From Planctomycetaceae bacterium (GTDB lineage Bacteria > Planctomycetota > Planctomycetia > Pirellulales > Thermoguttaceae), in assembly GCA_031287585.1 (NCBI GenBank), contig JAITST010000464.1:1-11412 (forward strand): a DNA stretch of 11,412 nucleotides, read 5' to 3'. The notes below the pieces were generated by a model. It saw nothing but the letters and a program-made list of their open reading frames with translations. It ran no database searches and was not told where the DNA came from. Numbering within the stretch: position 1 is the first letter of the stretch; each line of letters starts with the position of its first letter. The translations under genes were made by a program, and so were the position numbers. Below, piece after piece: positions 1-7,144 of this stretch.

Positions 1-534
1 ATCTCGTTAGACGTTTCGTCGCGCAGCAGCGTAATGCTCACCGAAGTTATCTTCCGTGAGTTCTACAAAATCGACCCCGACAAGTTTCAACTACATACAA
101 ACACCAGCCCCTATGAATCCAAAACTGACGCATTCCTAATCATAGGCGACCCGGCGTTAAAACTAGCAACACGCGGCGAATGGCAATACCGTTACGACGT
201 AGGCGAAATCTGGCAACAACACACCTCGTTACCGTTTGTCTTCGCAGCGTGGATAACGTGCCGCAACAAGCATTACAACGTTCACCCGTTCGCCTTAATC
301 TTGTCGAAAGCCCGCGACAAAGGAAGGGACGCGATACCGCAAATAGTTTTGGAACACAAAGAAGAGTTACCAATATCACCGGAAAAAATAGAGAACTACC
401 TAACAAATTCAATCCACCATAAAATAGAACAAGAAGAAAGAACAGCACTAAAAAAATTCTTCGACCTGGCAAAATTCCACAAAATTATTCCGAAGAGAAA
501 TAAGATAACATTTTCGGATGGAACGGAAGTATAG
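1..534 (+). CDS. mqnA: Chorismate dehydratase MqnA, 5'-truncated by the window edge
   Basis: MqnA removes water from chorismate to give 3-[(1-carboxyvinyl)oxy]benzoate, the first step of the futalosine route to menaquinone; it is a cytoplasmic enzyme with a periplasmic-binding-protein-like fold. The reading frame is open from base 1 and already encodes the family's SLDVSSRSS stretch before the first ATG at 34, so that ATG is internal and the true start lies to the left. Also visible are IIGDPALKL (about residues 47-55 of this fragment) and YDVGEIWQQHTSLPFVFAAW (from about residue 64), both typical of MqnA/MqnD-type proteins and closest to MqnA. The 177 residues seen are roughly the C-terminal two thirds of a normal ~280-residue protein. 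The stop is TAG at 532-534. No other menaquinone gene is in view. Family assignment is recognition from memory of the motifs. Confidence 0.88.
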   Translation: MSLDVSSRSSVMLTEVIFREFYKIDPDKFQLHTNTSPYESKTDAFLIIGDPALKLATRGEWQYRYDVGEIWQQHTSLPFVFAAWITCRNKHYNVHPFALILSKARDKGRDAIPQIVLEHKEELPISPEKIENYLTNSIHHKIEQEERTALKKFFDLAKFHKIIPKRNKITFSDGTEV

Positions 535-549
535 GATTATAGTAAAATG

Positions 550-568
550 GATGCCAACGGCAAAGTAA
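550..568 (+). repeat. Possible half-REP remnant
   Basis: The 19 bases here match 17 of 19 bases of the right half of the REP copy at 7041-7066 (the part running from the loop through GCCAACGGCAA to GTAA). The left stem arm is absent, so no hairpin can form. It lies 15 bases after the mqnA stop. It may be a decayed copy or chance. Confidence 0.3.
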
Positions 569-660
569 ACAGATCTATTGATACACCTCATTTTTCCAAT
601 TTTCACACCGTCAACTAACCGTTAAACTTCATTAGACGAATAACGAAGTTAAAAGTATGT

Positions 661-688
661 TTGACAAGTATATCTTAATAATTATAGT
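661..688 (+). promoter_or_regulatory. Sigma70-like promoter for the OprB porin gene
   Basis: A perfect -35 box TTGACA (661-666) is followed by a 16-base spacer and the -10 box TATAGT (683-688; 5 of 6 to TATAAT). Transcription would start near 695, giving a leader of about 80 bases before the ATG at 775. The surrounding sequence is A+T-rich. Nothing else between 535 and 774 looks like a gene. Confidence 0.6.
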
Positions 689-774
689 TTTAGTTCCGAT
701 TAAATTTTACGGTTGTACGTGTAGAATGCTTTATACGCACGTAATTCAGATTCCAAAAACTACTCGGATTGAAA

Positions 775-2052
775 ATGTATCAATTACGTATTACAGGTAA
801 AATTACTTGTGGTTTGTTCGCGGTGTTGTGTTTTTGTTCCGCGAACGTGACATTGTTCGCACGCGGTCAGGACGAAATGAATACACATCCGGCTACTACC
901 TCGCGCGGACTTGAAATTCCGATGGAGCGTCGGTATTACGACACCTCTCATAGCGAAGGCATTACGGGGCGGCTCTTTCCAAACATTCACGGCGGCGACG
1001 CTGTTCATTTTGATTACCTTTACTCCGGCGGCGTTTTCACGAACACCCGCGGCGGCGTTCGTAAGGGAATGGTTTACAACGGCATCGCCGAACTCAGTAT
1101 GACTGCTGACACCGAAAAACTCGGTCTATGGAAAAACGGTACGTTCTACTCTTACTCGATTTTCTCTCACGGACCAACTATCAGCGATTCCAGCGGCGAC
1201 TATCAAGGTGTCACCGTTTTCGCTTACGAAACTCCGGCACAGGTTGCGCAATATTGGTATCAACATAGTTTCCTAGACGGTAAAGTCATCGTCAAACTCG
1301 GTAAGCAAGACACCAGTGCCGACTTTTTCGTCCTACCTGCAACCGCCAACTTCGTCAACTCATCGGCAACCTGCATACCGACAACAAGTATTCCGGCGGT
1401 ACCCGATAGCGCGTGGGGTGTCGCGGGGTGGTGGGAAGTTACTGACAACTTCTGTTTGAAAGCCGGTATTTACGATGCCCATCCGTTCGGTGACGCATTT
1501 TGGATTTCCGACACAGGTAACGCATATTCGTCATACCAGATTGAGCGTCATCATTCGTTGGCGAACCGTTTACCGGGCTTCACGTTTTTCGGTGCGTGGT
1601 ACGATTCGTCGTCAATGGAATTGTTAGGTTCGGGCGAAGAACGAACAGGGCGTTACGGTTTCGCAACTGGCATCGAGCAGATGGTCTATCGCCGCAATGC
1701 TCGCGACAAAGAGGATATGCGCGGCTTGACCGCGTTCTTCCAATACGGTTGGACAGAGAAAAATCAAGGTGACTTAAAAGATTATTTTGGTACGGGTTTC
1801 CAGTTTCTGGGACTGTTTGAATCACGTCCCAATGATTCGTTAGGTTTTTCTGTAAACATAGTACGTTTCAGCGACGGCTACCGTAAAGATGAAGAAATAC
1901 AGTTCGCATACGAAGCCGCCTACGAACTGTACTACAAAATTCAACTAACAGAAAACTGTGTCTTGCAACCAGACTTCCAATACATAGTGCATCCAGGCGG
2001 CGAATATAAGAACTCGTTCGTACCGGGCGTGATTTTCCAAGTAGTGTTTTGA
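775..2052 (+). CDS. OprB-family carbohydrate-selective outer-membrane porin
   Basis: A beta-barrel porin of the OprB family, which lets mono- and oligosaccharides across the outer membrane. From the ATG at 775 it encodes 425 residues, a usual OprB length. An in-frame TTG lies 6 bases upstream at 769; I prefer the ATG because it puts the basic end of the signal peptide directly at the N terminus, but neither start has a clear Shine-Dalgarno. Residues 1-29 look like a signal peptide (basic start, hydrophobic core GLFAVLCFC, likely cut after ...TLFA). The mature protein shows OprB-like features: a DYLYSGGVF...GGVRKG segment, repeated aromatic/glycine beta-strand stretches, LGKQDTSADF, QPDFQYIVHPGG near the C terminus, and a last residue Phe (GVIFQVVF), the usual outer-membrane assembly signal. 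It ends 55 bases before the convergent autotransporter gene. Substrate cannot be told from sequence. Confidence 0.85.
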   Translation: MYQLRITGKITCGLFAVLCFCSANVTLFARGQDEMNTHPATTSRGLEIPMERRYYDTSHSEGITGRLFPNIHGGDAVHFDYLYSGGVFTNTRGGVRKGMVYNGIAELSMTADTEKLGLWKNGTFYSYSIFSHGPTISDSSGDYQGVTVFAYETPAQVAQYWYQHSFLDGKVIVKLGKQDTSADFFVLPATANFVNSSATCIPTTSIPAVPDSAWGVAGWWEVTDNFCLKAGIYDAHPFGDAFWISDTGNAYSSYQIERHHSLANRLPGFTFFGAWYDSSSMELLGSGEERTGRYGFATGIEQMVYRRNARDKEDMRGLTAFFQYGWTEKNQGDLKDYFGTGFQFLGLFESRPNDSLGFSVNIVRFSDGYRKDEEIQFAYEAAYELYYKIQLTENCVLQPDFQYIVHPGGEYKNSFVPGVIFQVVF

Positions 2053-2069
2053 TTGTCGCGTTTGTTACA

Positions 2070-2091
2070 GAACATGATTGAAAATTGTGTT
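2070..2091 (+). repeat. Short dispersed intergenic repeat, copy A (divergent)
   Basis: It lies between the convergent stops of the porin and autotransporter genes. It begins GAACATGATTGAAAATTGT, which matches copy C (11383-11412) at 17 of 19 positions and copy B equally well with a one-base gap, then lacks a few bases before TGTT. The copy is weaker than B and C. Confidence 0.4.
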
Positions 2092-2107
2092 ACCGTCTAT
2101 ATCCTCA

Positions 2108-4699
2108 TCAAAATCCCCAGACAAATCCTAACGAACCCGTGTGCTGATAAAATTTACTACCATAGTTTCCGTTGTATCCTACATTGATTGACATTTTGGT
2201 ATCAATCTGCCAGCGTAGATTTATCGTTGCGGTGACATACGTTTGTTCTAATTCTTCTACCGGTACGTTGAACGGGTTTCCAGTGCGGTAGAATATTCCT
2301 TTTATGTTATCGCACGAACTGCCGCCGTATAGTCCCATTACTCTTGCTGTCGCTACGAAGTTGCCGCGTAGTTTTCGGGACGCGAATAGTTTCGAGAGTT
2401 CTACGCCGCCGCCGACTTCGTAATACCAATTCGTGAAAGCGTCCGTCAACAACGTTGAATCATAACCGATTTCGTCGAATCCGATGTTGTGTTGGCAAAC
2501 CACTGACGTTTCAAAACGAGGACCGACATACCAGCCGTTTCGCCGTATTAATTCGTAGCCGCTTGTCAACTGCATACTGAATCCGTAGGTTGTGTTTGTC
2601 GAACGATTACTGTAACGTATATCGCGTAGTAAGTCGTCGCGGTGTCCACCGCCCAACTCAACCGGTATTTCAACTCTCACACCCGGCACCGCGATATGTC
2701 GGTACAAATCTCCGACACTTGCGTTATACGCGAGTAGTCCGTTCACAAAAAATTTGCGGCTGCTCCAATTTGTGTAAACACCGAGCGTATAATTATGCGT
2801 GTCCGACATACCGTCCGTACCTTCGAGCATCGTGTTGAACGTTGAACCGAAGATACCGGTTGTGCCGTTATCGTGACGGCGTTCGTAACCGAAGATGAAG
2901 CCGGAATAGTCTGCGGAGTATTGTGACGAGTTGAGTGTTTCGGAACGTTCCGCGAAGCCGCCGGTTTCTTCTACCCACATCTTCGCGCGATAACGTTTTG
3001 AATACTTCGGGTCTGCACAATACAACGGAGCGGAACAGGCAACGTCGCACGGATTACATTGAACGTCATCGTTATAGCGGCTGTTGCTAAAATCGTGAAG
3101 GCGTTCGCGTTCGACGTGCGAGGAGACTTGACGATTGGTCGTTACGATACCGAACTTCGCATACTCCATCGCGGAGTTTGCAAACGCGGGCGACATCGAA
3201 CGTAACGCGCGATTCCTCTGTTCAAACGGCAATGCGTCAAGACGCTGAAAAATCTGCGAACCCATCCGCGACAACTCGCGTTGAAGGTTACCGGCAAAAG
3301 CAGTTCCCATCGCTCCGGCGGTAGTAGCACCGTTGGCGGACAATTCGCCGGCGAAGTTGGCGGTACGTGTTGATGTGAGATATTTATAAGCCCTGTCAAC
3401 ACGGAGGAAACCATAGGTTTCGATAGCGGTCGTCGGTGTTAAACCGCCGAGTTTGTCTATGCGGTCTAGAAATTGTAATTTGGTTGTTGGTTCATAAAGA
3501 GCGTCAGCACGGTTGATGACTTCATCTATACGTGTCAATTTACGCCAGTCGTCGGCGGTTACAGTTCCAGCGGCGTTCTTTGTTTTTATGTCATTGAGAA
3601 AACTGGTGTACGTGATTACATTATCGGTACCGTTCAATGTTCCGATTTTCGTTATCAAATCATTTACATAATCATCGAATACCCCCACCGAATTGAACCA
3701 AGTGTGTTCTATACTAACGGTTGTAGTACCATCGTAATTTACCCTATCCGCACTGGCGAACAATGATGCGGTAATTTCATCTGCCGTTGCGTTCATTGCA
3801 CCTGACTTCAACAGCGCGATAGCACCGGTAACGTGCGGCGCAGCCATACTTGTACCAGTTTCGTTGCCGTATTTTCCGTCTAAAATTGTTGAATAAATAT
3901 CTGTACCCGGTGCTAACAGAACGCCGCGATGTTGATTACTATAAACGTCGCTATGTTGATTACTATAACTGTCAATCAAACCGAACTCATTCAACGCTCC
4001 AACAGATATAACGTTATTCAAACCTTCTGGAAATCCGAGTTTGTCGTTTACACCGCTGTTACCAGTTGCCGCTACCGATATTACTCCTTTTGCCAATAGA
4101 GAATTGACGGCGGATTGTGTGAGAGGATTAGAACCATTAAAATTACCCGTAAAACCATCTGACGGATGCGGTATTCCCCAACTGTTATTAACAGCGACGA
4201 TATTATATTTTTCTACATGACTATTTATGCTATTGAACAGAGTAGCGATAGAAGTGTCATCTGTTAACGTATAAGCAAACGAAGCCAAATGCGCGTCGGG
4301 TGCCATACCGATAATAATTCCCGCAACGTGAGTACCATGAGGATTAGTTGTTGGTTGAGTATAACCATCAGGATAAAATACTTTGCCTACATCGAAAGCA
4401 TTTTTATCAACAAACTCGTCAACAACCGCAGCAGTTACACCTTGACCGGTGACTCCGATGTTGTGCAGCAAATTTGCGCCGGTTGAGTATTTAGAGTTCA
4501 TAAATAAACCGCCATGATCAGTCACACCTTCAACACCCGGCAACCACATAACGTATGTACCGACAGGTGCCGTATCCGGCGGCAAACCGGGATACAACCA
4601 AATGGGCGACTGCGCAAACGTTGGCGTATTAGTAACGCAAAGTGCTGTTAGTAAAGTTGCGAGTACGATGTTGTTTCGACGTTTATTTATGGAAGTCAT
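2108..4699 (-). CDS. Subtilisin-like (S8) serine protease autotransporter
   Basis: A secreted serine protease anchored by its own outer-membrane barrel (type Va secretion). I chose the ATG at 4699 (863 residues): it directly precedes a good signal peptide (MTSINKRRNN, hydrophobic ATLLTALCV, cut after ...TFAQ near residue 30) and has GGTG 6 bases upstream. A start at 4762 would add 21 residues that spoil it. The S8 catalytic triad is complete: Asp94 (AAVVDEF), His121 (HGTHVAG) and Ser284 (GTSMAAPHV), with oxyanion Asn214 (AATGNSG). Residues about 300-570 form a helical linker, including RALRSMSPAFANSAMEYAKF just before the barrel. Residues about 572-863 are an autotransporter barrel starting MWVEETGGF and ending in Phe (SLGFVWGF). 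Oddities are an 8-residue tandem duplication (245-260) and a cysteine cluster (548-561). Natural substrate unknown; likely surface-exposed or self-released. Confidence 0.9.
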   Translation of the reverse strand: MTSINKRRNNIVLATLLTALCVTNTPTFAQSPIWLYPGLPPDTAPVGTYVMWLPGVEGVTDHGGLFMNSKYSTGANLLHNIGVTGQGVTAAVVDEFVDKNAFDVGKVFYPDGYTQPTTNPHGTHVAGIIIGMAPDAHLASFAYTLTDDTSIATLFNSINSHVEKYNIVAVNNSWGIPHPSDGFTGNFNGSNPLTQSAVNSLLAKGVISVAATGNSGVNDKLGFPEGLNNVISVGALNEFGLIDSYSNQHSDVYSNQHRGVLLAPGTDIYSTILDGKYGNETGTSMAAPHVTGAIALLKSGAMNATADEITASLFASADRVNYDGTTTVSIEHTWFNSVGVFDDYVNDLITKIGTLNGTDNVITYTSFLNDIKTKNAAGTVTADDWRKLTRIDEVINRADALYEPTTKLQFLDRIDKLGGLTPTTAIETYGFLRVDRAYKYLTSTRTANFAGELSANGATTAGAMGTAFAGNLQRELSRMGSQIFQRLDALPFEQRNRALRSMSPAFANSAMEYAKFGIVTTNRQVSSHVERERLHDFSNSRYNDDVQCNPCDVACSAPLYCADPKYSKRYRAKMWVEETGGFAERSETLNSSQYSADYSGFIFGYERRHDNGTTGIFGSTFNTMLEGTDGMSDTHNYTLGVYTNWSSRKFFVNGLLAYNASVGDLYRHIAVPGVRVEIPVELGGGHRDDLLRDIRYSNRSTNTTYGFSMQLTSGYELIRRNGWYVGPRFETSVVCQHNIGFDEIGYDSTLLTDAFTNWYYEVGGGVELSKLFASRKLRGNFVATARVMGLYGGSSCDNIKGIFYRTGNPFNVPVEELEQTYVTATINLRWQIDTKMSINVGYNGNYGSKFYQHTGSLGFVWGF
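3921..3968 (-). repeat. 24-bp in-frame tandem duplication in the protease gene
   Basis: Two adjacent 24-base units, 3921-3944 and 3945-3968, agree at 22 of 24 positions, including a shared 16-base run ATGTTGATTACTATAA. They encode YSNQHSDV and YSNQHRGV (residues 245-260), directly before the conserved APGTDI segment of the S8 domain. Confidence 0.9.
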
Positions 4700-4839
4700 T
4701 TTTTCACCGCTGTTGATGTGAATAGGTATAGAAAAAAAATTCGTTGAACGAAAAGTGAACAAACCGATTTCGTCCGTGCGGTAAAAAAATGAGAGAACAA
4801 TAACGAGATTTTGAAGAAAGTGAATTTTTTATAAAGACA

Positions 4840-4861
4840 ATAACAAAATATACGTTGTTAT
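4840..4861. promoter_or_regulatory. Inverted repeat, possible operator upstream of the autotransporter
   Basis: A perfect 7-base inverted repeat, ATAACAA at 4840-4846 and TTGTTAT at 4855-4861, has an 8-base centre. On the minus strand it brackets a possible -10 box TATATT (4847-4852) paired with a weak -35 TTGCTG (4871-4876) at 18-base spacing. That placement would suit a regulator site, but the promoter is weak and A+T-rich dyads this short arise by chance. It would imply a leader of about 140 bases for the autotransporter gene. Confidence 0.25.
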
Positions 4862-4964
4862 CAGATAAAACAGCAAAGTATCAGACAGATTACCAAGACG
4901 ATAGTTTGATTGTTTTTTGTGCAGACGGCAAAGATTACGCAATCGGCTTCGCCATATCTATACC

Positions 4965-4996
4965 AAATAACCGTAGAATTTATCCTACGGTTATTT
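4965..4996 (-). terminator. 12-bp hairpin overlapping the methyltransferase stop codon
   Basis: Perfect 12-base arms at 4965-4976 and 4985-4996 enclose an 8-base loop. The methyltransferase stop codon (4995-4997) overlaps the base of the stem, a common position for a 3'-end structure. There is no T-run after it on the minus strand (the sequence continues GGTATAGATATGG), so it is not a textbook intrinsic terminator. It may stop transcription poorly or protect the 3' end. Confidence 0.5.
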
Positions 4997-7004
4997 ACAA
5001 AAATTTTAATATCCCCGGCGACCCGAATCCTTTTGTACTTGGAATACTTATTGAACGGATTTTTTCTTTTGTTGTTTCGCTGTTTAGTTTATCTTGAATT
5101 TTTTTTGCTTCTTGTTCCGTTTCAACCGGAATTAGTACGCATGTTTCTTGCGGTACTATGCAGCGTTCACCCAGAAATTTGTCGTTCATTGTCTTCACCA
5201 CGCTAGCCGTAAGGTCTTTGTCCATTCTTCGCCAGACTACTTTTATTGCTGCGAACGTTTGTTGTCCTACGTTGTACATCGAGTAAAACGGAGCGTTGTC
5301 GTGATGTAGTTTTTTGAACGCGGCTCGTTCTCTTAACTGGGGTTCAAACTGTTTCAGATAGTTGTATGTCAACGGATACAACGTCTGCATCGTTACCTCG
5401 TCGATTCCTGTTCGCCGCGCGGGGTCTTGCGGTATTAGTATGTAATCGCTCGGACGGGCGGCTTTGTTCACGACTCCTTTCCATCGCAGTAACGGATAAA
5501 CTAAATCCGGTTCGATTTCGGTTTCGACAACTGACACTACACGTTTTCCAACGTCGGCGAGATTCCGAACACGAAGCGTACCGCGTGACGTTTTCTCTAT
5601 TATCTCCAACCAGTAAACTCCGTTTGCGCCGCCAGTGTTCGCACCGAGATATGCTGTGTAACTTGATAACTTTAACATCGTTTCGTTATCAACCCGTTCA
5701 TCTCTCGTCGATGCCGTTACAACTTTCCATGCCGAGAGATTCGCGGCGTTTGTATCGCCGCCGCTTCGTTCAAACGTTTGTTCAACAACGCCATCAACAT
5801 TGTGTACTATCAACGGAACCGGAAACTTGTTTCGTTCACCCTTCTTAATTAGCAACGTACAAACCGCCGAGCCAACTCCTTTGAACGGTTTACGTTGTGT
5901 GTAGTCATCGACACGTAAAACTTGCAGCGGCGTGTTGGTCGGTAAGATATGCAGCCGCCGAAAACCTTCGCCCGCTTTGCCTGTTTGCAAAACCGAACGC
6001 GGTAAAACCATCGCCAACTTGCCGCCGTCACGCAACAACTTGTCCACCGCGCGATACACAAACAACGACGCGATTTCCTTCTTCGCCCCGCCGTGCCGCA
6101 ACGATTTCCCGTCGAGATTGAACAAGCCGTACTCGCGCCAAAGCGGTAACGTTCGCTCACGAAACATTGTCGGCAAGTTATCCCAGTTTATCCACGGCGG
6201 GTTACCGATTACTAAATCGAATCGTGGCGCGGACGGTTGTTCGTGTAACAATGTGTCACGGCGTTCGATGTTCAACTTTGTTACCGCTTGTACACCATCG
6301 GATTGCCGTTCGCCGAACAACGTGATGAACAAGTTCGCGCGAGCCGTCAACACTGATACCGGATTCAGGTCGTATCCCGTAATCATTCCGGCAATCGTTT
6401 GCGGCGTAAAATTTTCCCGCAACAAGTAACGAGCCGCCGCGAGTAAAAAAACGCCGCTGCCGCAAGTCGGGTCAACGGTGTTTCGTGGTAACGAATCGTC
6501 AGCGACGGCGTGCTTTAACAAATCGTCCGCCAACCAAAGCGGCGTAAAAAATTCACCAAGACTATGCCGAATGTTATTCGGAAGCAAGTCTTCGTAAAGT
6601 TGACCAAATAAGTCACCGCCGGAAAGAGAAAAACGTTTGTCGCTGGTATGAGTTGTGAAAACGTTGTCCAATTCAGAAAATTTTTCGTCGGGGAATAATG
6701 GTTCGTCGAGCAACGCGTCGGCGGCTGTTGGAAAACGATAGCGAAAGAAGTAACGTAAAACCGCAACGTAATAAGTTTCGATTGCGTACAGCAAACACGA
6801 TGGCGAGTCAAGTTTGTCAACACCATAAAGAGCGGCAAGCGACCGATGACACGGCAAACAAACATTCGGTTCAACACCAGTACAAACCTGCCGGTTAAGT
6901 TTCCAATCAACCAACGAAACCGGCGACCGCTTGCAAAACCGTTCAAACAAACGATAAACAACCGGTTTAGCGATAGAACCTTTCATACCGAAGATTGTTT
7001 TCAT
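4995..7004 (-). CDS. N6-adenine DNA methyltransferase (type IIG-like, no nuclease domain seen)
   Basis: Transfers a methyl group from S-adenosylmethionine to adenine in DNA. In the 669-residue product the methylase signatures are in order: LYEDLLPNNIRHSLGEFFTP (137-154), motif I DPTCGSGVFL (178-187), GYDLNP (210-215), and motif IV NPPW (268-271, the catalytic (D/N)PP(Y/W) box). A C-terminal region (about 470-650), with YSMYNVGQQTFAAIKVVWR and ending FGSPGILKF, looks like the target-recognition part of type IIG-like enzymes. The first ~130 residues hold a helical LLYAIETYYVAVL stretch and a small cysteine group (C41, C49, C52) but no PD-(D/E)XK motif I can see. No restriction partner is within the window. 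A TGA 12 bases before the ATG rules out an in-frame extension. I see no clear Shine-Dalgarno or promoter; the gene probably depends on read-through from the LpoB-like gene 141 bases upstream. Target sequence unknown. Confidence 0.87.
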   Translation of the reverse strand: MKTIFGMKGSIAKPVVYRLFERFCKRSPVSLVDWKLNRQVCTGVEPNVCLPCHRSLAALYGVDKLDSPSCLLYAIETYYVAVLRYFFRYRFPTAADALLDEPLFPDEKFSELDNVFTTHTSDKRFSLSGGDLFGQLYEDLLPNNIRHSLGEFFTPLWLADDLLKHAVADDSLPRNTVDPTCGSGVFLLAAARYLLRENFTPQTIAGMITGYDLNPVSVLTARANLFITLFGERQSDGVQAVTKLNIERRDTLLHEQPSAPRFDLVIGNPPWINWDNLPTMFRERTLPLWREYGLFNLDGKSLRHGGAKKEIASLFVYRAVDKLLRDGGKLAMVLPRSVLQTGKAGEGFRRLHILPTNTPLQVLRVDDYTQRKPFKGVGSAVCTLLIKKGERNKFPVPLIVHNVDGVVEQTFERSGGDTNAANLSAWKVVTASTRDERVDNETMLKLSSYTAYLGANTGGANGVYWLEIIEKTSRGTLRVRNLADVGKRVVSVVETEIEPDLVYPLLRWKGVVNKAARPSDYILIPQDPARRTGIDEVTMQTLYPLTYNYLKQFEPQLRERAAFKKLHHDNAPFYSMYNVGQQTFAAIKVVWRRMDKDLTASVVKTMNDKFLGERCIVPQETCVLIPVETEQEAKKIQDKLNSETTKEKIRSISIPSTKGFGSPGILKFL

Positions 7005-7032
7005 TTGTGGGCTTCAAGTACAAAAATTTTTC

Positions 7033-7143
7033 GCAACTGTCCCCGTTGGCTGAAGCCAACGGCAATGTAATCGTTGAGATGTATTGCCGTCGGTTTCAAC
7101 CGACGAGGATGGGGTTGCCGTTCAAAAATGGCAACTGTACCCG
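7033..7143. repeat. Inverted pair of REP-like hairpins (BIME-like element)
   Basis: Two inverted copies of a 26-base hairpin unit fill most of the gap between the LpoB-like stop and the methyltransferase start. Copy 1 (7041-7066) has stem CCGTTGGC/GCCAACGG (7043-7050, 7055-7062) with loop TGAA. Copy 2 (7083-7108) is the reverse complement of a variant with a seven-base stem (7088-7094, 7099-7105) and the same loop. They agree at 21 of 26 positions, and two stem pairs differ by compensatory change. A near-identical direct repeat, GCAACTGT plus CCCCG or ACCCG, flanks the pair at 7033-7045 and 7131-7143. A further 6-base inverted repeat, GTTGCC/GGCAAC, is at 7114-7119 and 7130-7135. This matches the known architecture of REP/BIME elements, usually mobilised by RAYT transposases; no RAYT gene is in the window. 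Confidence 0.75.
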
Positions 7144-7144
7144 C

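Noticed and set aside
547..618. 23-codon open frame after mqnA
   Set aside because: Has an ATG but no ribosome site, no signal peptide or known motif; length is expected by chance.
2053..2107. Bidirectional terminator between the convergent porin and protease genes
   Set aside because: No G+C-rich stem followed by a T-run is visible on either strand.
4855..5097. Plus-strand open frame starting in the gap before the methyltransferase end
   Set aside because: It starts at a TTG, runs into the methyltransferase 3' end antisense, and its product has no family resemblance.
5932..6429. Plus-strand open frame of 165 codons
   Set aside because: It lies entirely antisense to the methyltransferase core, whose protein has clear motifs there; the translated product is Arg/Ser-rich with no recognisable domain.
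4995..7004. Methyltransferase as part of a BREX, DISARM or other multi-gene defence system
   Set aside because: None of the neighbouring genes is a helicase, phosphatase PglZ, nuclease or ATPase of such systems; neighbours are envelope proteins.
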